Below, in pieces: positions 17,395-19,810 of a stretch of 19,810 bases of DNA. Positions within the stretch are counted from its first letter, which is position 1. The number at the start of each line of letters is the position of its first letter. The DNA is from Deltaproteobacteria bacterium (GTDB lineage: Bacteria; Myxococcota_A; Polyangia; Polyangiales; Houyiibacteriaceae), in the NCBI GenBank assembly GCA_003647035.1, contig QMMB01000003.1, positions 1-19,810 of the forward strand, read 5' to 3'. The position numbers were made by a program, and so were the translations under genes. The notes beneath the pieces are model-generated. The model was not told the origin of the DNA, searched no databases, and worked only from the letters and a program-made list of their open reading frames with translations.

Positions 17395-18178
17395 TATCGT
17401 CACTTTCACGCAAGTGAGCAGCGTGGTCGTCACTTTCACGCAAGTGAGCAGCGTGGTCATCACTTTCACGCAAGTGAACAGCGTGACCGAAGAGGTTGTG
17501 TGCCAGTGGCCCGTTGATTTTGAGCCTCACTTCGATCGTGTCTTCATCCTCTTTTTCAATCGCCCTCATGACCATTTGAAAGATCGTGTCCGTGTGCTCG
17601 GCGATTCCCTTGGGACGCCCCACGAGTAGCCACTGGATCGTCAGGTGCTCGATGAAGCCGAGCACCATGTTGCGGACTAGGTACGGATCGAGATCATCGC
17701 GGAAGACGCCGCGCAGAACGCCGTCGCGAAAGACTTCGATCAACGGGCGCGCCGCGTCCCGAACGCTTTGGTACGCCGGCGATGCGACATAGCGGCGGTT
17801 CCCCTTGAGCGTGAGGAGCGCGACCGATGTGTAGAGCGGGTTGTTCTCGTAGAACTCGAGGTACGCTTGAATGATGGCCCGCAGGCGTTCACGCGGGTCG
17901 TTGATGTAGTGGGCGAGATCGCTGAAGCGCCCGAGCTCCCTGCGGGTGTAGAGCTCCGAGATCGAAAAGAGAACATCCTCCTTGGAGTCGAAGTACTCGT
18001 AGAGGGTGGGCTCGGAGATTCCCGCCTCGGCGCAGATCGCCGCCACGGTCGCATCCTCGAAGCCCTTCTCGCCGAAGACCCTCAACGCCCCCTCGAGGAT
18101 CGCGTTGTGCTTGTCGAGGTTGCGTTTCTTCTTGTTCTTCGAGGAACTCGTGGAGCCGTTTTCGCTGGGAATCGCCAT
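17372..18178 (-). CDS. TetR family transcriptional regulator with repeat-extended C terminus
   Basis: A 268-residue repressor-type protein. The N-terminal region has a basic patch (KNKKKRN) followed by the TetR DNA-binding domain, ALRVFGEKGFEDATVAAICAEAGISEPTLYEYFDSKEDVL, with the helix-turn-helix at about residues 45-64. The ligand-binding part resembles FadR/AcrR-type regulators of fatty-acid or acyl-CoA metabolism (FIEHLTIQWLL). The start at ATG 18178 has GAGGTG seven bases upstream. The C terminus departs from the family: about 30 residues are three near-identical 10-residue units (HAAHLRESDD) plus an acidic tail DNDDDQGN, encoded by the repeat at 17401-17490. First gene of the minus-strand operon and probably autoregulated through the palindrome upstream. 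Confidence 0.93.
   Translation of the reverse strand: MAIPSENGSTSSSKNKKKRNLDKHNAILEGALRVFGEKGFEDATVAAICAEAGISEPTLYEYFDSKEDVLFSISELYTRRELGRFSDLAHYINDPRERLRAIIQAYLEFYENNPLYTSVALLTLKGNRRYVASPAYQSVRDAARPLIEVFRDGVLRGVFRDDLDPYLVRNMVLGFIEHLTIQWLLVGRPKGIAEHTDTIFQMVMRAIEKEDEDTIEVRLKINGPLAHNLFGHAVHLRESDDHAAHLRESDDHAAHLRESDDNDDDQGN
17401..17490 (-). repeat. three tandem 30-bp repeats, each containing an 18-bp hairpin
   Basis: Units at 17401-17430, 17431-17460 and 17461-17490. The first two differ at one base; the third differs from the first at four. Each unit, with the preceding base, contains the inverted repeat TCACTT-6 nt-AAGTGA. The unit is ten codons, so the tetR frame is kept (HLRESDDHAA repeated). 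The hairpin of the last-transcribed unit ends five bases before the ATG at 17394 of the next gene, covering its ribosome-binding region. Confidence 0.95.
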
Positions 18179-18221
18179 ATCTACACCTCAGCTTTCATGA
18201 GGAGTACGGTACAGGACCCAA

Positions 18222-18264
18222 TATGTCAACCATAATTCTTAGTTAAACTAAGATTATTGACATA
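18222..18264. promoter_or_regulatory. AT-rich palindrome, likely TetR operator, with outward-facing TTGACA boxes
   Basis: The 128-base region between the divergent tetR and enoyl-CoA hydratase-like starts contains a 43-base imperfect palindrome in an AT-rich patch. The core is a perfect CTTAGTT-A-AACTAAG (18238-18252). The ends are TATGTCAA and TTGACATA, so a -35-like TTGACA points rightward (18257-18262) and another leftward (18229-18224). Rightward, TATAAG at 18278-18283 could be a -10 box, but the 15-base spacing is short. Leftward, the best -10 candidate (TACTCC, 18206-18201) is weak. A further CTAAG half-site lies at 18269-18273. TetR regulators commonly bind such sites between divergent genes; binding by this TetR is inferred. 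Confidence 0.75.
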
Positions 18265-18306
18265 AAATCTAAGTAGCTATAAGAACCAGCTCAGGAGGGC
18301 GAAGCT

Positions 18307-18666
18307 ATGGAGCTGTCCGTATTGCAATACGAAGTCGTCGACTCGGTTGCGGTGATCCGTATGAGCCACCCACCCGTCAACGCATTTGGGCCGGCGTTTC
18401 TCGAGGACCTCGAAAAGGTGCTCACGCGCTTGGACAGGCCTGGGGAGGCGCGTGCCGCATTGATCACCAGCGCGATCCCCGGTCTGTTTTGCGTGGGCGA
18501 TGACGTGAGCCAGCTTCGAGAGGTCGACGACAGCCTCCTCGCGCTGCATCCAAGAGCAGTTGCTGCATTGGACGCGTTCGAGGCACTCCCCATGCCCACG
18601 ATCGCAGCGATCAACGGACATGCCCTTGGTGGCGGCTTCGAGCTCGCGTTGACCTGTGACTTCCGA
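18307..18666 (+). pseudogene. enoyl-CoA hydratase/isomerase family, N-terminal half only
   Basis: The frame starts at ATG 18307 with a strong AGGAGGG ribosome binding site eight bases upstream, and reads as a crotonase-family protein for 120 codons: NAFGPAFLEDL, FCVGDD (oxyanion-hole segment) and INGHALGGGFELALTCDFR. After CDFR (codon 120, base 18666) family similarity ends; the frame runs on to 18840 as low-complexity Ser/Arg sequence. The C-terminal half, with the second catalytic Glu region and the GLVN block, is missing; crotonases are normally about 250 residues or more. Directly at the break the sequence becomes the 3' end of a different gene in another frame. The product would probably be inactive. 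It faces away from tetR across the palindrome and was likely part of the same regulon. Confidence 0.85.
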
Positions 18667-18770
18667 TCCAGGAACAACTCGAGCTGGCGCAAGCCGATCA
18701 CGCGCAGCGCACAGTCCAGGCAGGTGGTCTGCATGGACGCATCGTCCTCGTCCCACCGATGCCGTCATGA
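18660..18770 (+). pseudogene. C-terminal remnant of a quinone oxidoreductase / MDR-type dehydrogenase
   Basis: In the frame starting ATC at 18666, the sequence reads EQLELAQADHAQRTVQAGG then LHGRIVLVPPMPS and stops at TGA 18768-18770. The pattern A-x-x-x-H-x-x-x-x-x-G-G-x-x-G-R-I-V-L-V-P is the characteristic C terminus of the medium-chain dehydrogenase/NADPH:quinone reductase family. A TGA lies just upstream in this frame (18657-18659), inside the hydratase part, so the remnant cannot be a gene by itself. Its position against the truncated hydratase indicates a deletion joining two formerly separate genes, or an assembly join. Confidence 0.7.
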
Positions 18771-18788
18771 GCCGGCGACTTCAGGTGC

Positions 18789-19712
18789 CTATGCCGCTGG
18801 GCGCGTGGTCAATCGACCCTTGGCACGCGTGCGGTCGTGAATCCAGAAGGCGAGCCAAACGGCCGCAAGCCCCGCGATGCCGCCGATTCCGTAGAATGGG
18901 CCCAGCCACGTCGGCGCTCCGAACGTAAGATCCTGAGCCGCAGCGGTCAGGGCTAGCATGGTGCCTCGCGCAATTGCGACGGCGATGACCGACTCGCTGC
19001 GCACGCGCAGGTACACCAACACCCAAGAGGCGACGATGCACCAGGGAAGGGCGAGCGCCACGCTCCCCAAGCCCGGGGCGCCGTAAAGGTTCCCGATCGC
19101 CACGGACGGCGCGAGCCACAGCCACCACAGCAGCCCAATCTTGGTCGACCGCGACCAGAAGCCGCCGGGCACTTCGCGGAAGTAGTACCCACGGAACGCG
19201 ATCTCTTCACACAGCGCCGGGATGAGATTGAAAGTCAGCCCTGCCGGCATCCCCATGACGATCAGCATCAGCGGGTGCGGGGGGGGGCTCTCGGCGAGGT
19301 ACTCGTTGAACTGTGCGAGTTGATCGGGCGGCACGGTCGCGCGCTTGGTCTCGATCAATTGATCGACCGTCAGCACCGGCTCGAATCCGGCGTCCCAGGT
19401 GACGAGCATGCCTACGAACAGGACGGCGACTGGCAGCAGCCAGGCGATGCCCCACCATCGATTGATCGAAAACCGGAGGCCGAGCGGCTTCAGAATCGAT
19501 TGTTTCAGCCATGGCCCCTGCGCGAGCAGGATCGCCACCAATACGGGCACCGTGTACCAAAACGCAATGGCTCGGCCCGCTCCCCCGGACCATTCGATGC
19601 CGTTGAGCCACATGCCGACGACCGGCGTCCAACTCCCGATCGCCATCAGGGCGAACGGCACCCAAATCAGCTGCGCTTTGCTGATTTCCGGGCTCACCGA
19701 AAGCGTTGCCAC
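18789..19712 (-). CDS. CPBP-family membrane protein with degenerate protease motifs
   Basis: A 307-residue, strongly hydrophobic protein with about eight membrane helices, of the CPBP (CAAX protease and bacteriocin-processing, Abi) family. Motif 1 is intact: EEIAFR, with Glu169, Glu170 and Arg174. The next motif, usually WxxWH(A/L)P or FxxxH, reads LLWWLWLAP, placing Leu200 at the His position. The last motif, usually SxxxxxxxHxxxN, reads SVIAVAIARGTML, placing Arg249 and Leu253 at His and Asn. A metal-independent or inactive role is therefore likely; CPBP members process prenylated or bacteriocin-type peptides or give immunity. The start is GTG at 19712, with AGGAAG rather far (13 bases) upstream, so a slightly different start is possible. 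Confidence 0.8.
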   Translation of the reverse strand: MATLSVSPEISKAQLIWVPFALMAIGSWTPVVGMWLNGIEWSGGAGRAIAFWYTVPVLVAILLAQGPWLKQSILKPLGLRFSINRWWGIAWLLPVAVLFVGMLVTWDAGFEPVLTVDQLIETKRATVPPDQLAQFNEYLAESPPPHPLMLIVMGMPAGLTFNLIPALCEEIAFRGYYFREVPGGFWSRSTKIGLLWWLWLAPSVAIGNLYGAPGLGSVALALPWCIVASWVLVYLRVRSESVIAVAIARGTMLALTAAAQDLTFGAPTWLGPFYGIGGIAGLAAVWLAFWIHDRTRAKGRLTTRPAA

Positions 19713-19741
19713 GCGGCGAATTCTGCTTCCTGAAACGCTGC

Positions 19742-19810
19742 TTAACGCTTCTGGAGCCGAATGAGCGCCCCATAGACACGTGGCAACTGCGACGCCAAAG
19801 CGAGCAACAC
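19742..19810 (-). CDS. possible 3' end of another minus-strand gene (partial)
   Basis: Reading leftward from the window edge, one frame is open for 22 codons (ending ASQLPRVYGALIRLQKR) and stops at TAA 19744-19742, 29 bases before the GTG of the CPBP gene. The amphipathic, basic ending looks protein-like, and this position fits an upstream operon gene, but the stretch is too short to identify. Confidence 0.3.
   Translation of the reverse strand: MLLALASQLPRVYGALIRLQKR

Noticed and set aside
17395..17469. N-terminal extension of the epimerase-like protein from ATG 17469
   Set aside because: The 25 extra residues only translate the 30-bp repeat (TLLTCVKVT units) and have no family counterpart.
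17401..17490. CRISPR-like array
   Set aside because: The 30-bp units are directly tandem without spacers and lie in frame inside tetR.

Overview
This is a GC-rich, gene-dense bacterial window with little intergenic space. The best guess at host is a member of the Myxococcota or a related former deltaproteobacterial lineage. The guess rests on a Ser/Thr kinase with an N-terminal zinc ribbon and one membrane helix, together with the mix of lipid and housekeeping genes; no rRNA or phylogenetic marker supports it. I saw no tRNA, rRNA, CRISPR array, phage or transposase gene.

Left part (1-6700), housekeeping and stand-alone genes: the 3' end of a DUF1704/MATCAP-like metallopeptidase gene; an overlapping rsmD-coaD pair on the minus strand; a divergent zinc-ribbon Ser/Thr kinase; a DUF255/YyaL thioredoxin-domain protein; a small DUF427 protein; and a CoA-diphosphatase-like Nudix hydrolase. 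Convergent pairs here are separated by 2-15 bases, or overlap.

Middle (6750-9683, plus strand): a glyoxalase II gene (gloB) followed two bases later by a penicillin-acylase-family gene. That gene is interrupted by one in-frame TAG where the family usually has Trp, 31 codons after the Ser nucleophile.

Right part (9698-18178, minus strand): a tightly packed seven-gene unit, in transcription order TetR regulator, extended SDR (3-beta-HSD/epimerase type), acyl-CoA synthetase fused to an SCP2 sterol-carrier domain, HpaB/AbfD-family flavoprotein, aldehyde dehydrogenase, SDR, SDR. It looks like a regulated catabolic operon for a hydrophobic acid, alcohol or sterol-like lipid: alcohol to aldehyde to acid, CoA activation, then a flavin-dependent step on the ring or acyl chain. 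The substrate is not known. The HpaB/AbfD protein lacks the cysteines that hold the [4Fe-4S] cluster in 4-hydroxybutyryl-CoA dehydratase. The tetR 3' end carries three 30-bp repeats, each with a hairpin, directly against the start codon of the next gene.

Upstream of tetR is an AT-rich palindrome flanked by outward-facing TTGACA boxes, a likely operator. It also faces a rightward gene with a strong ribosome binding site. That gene is broken: an enoyl-CoA hydratase N-terminal half (120 codons) runs directly into the last ~35 codons of a quinone-oxidoreductase-type gene in another frame, a scar of deletion or misassembly. The window ends with a CPBP-family membrane protein that keeps EExxxR but has lost the family histidines, and perhaps the last codons of another gene.
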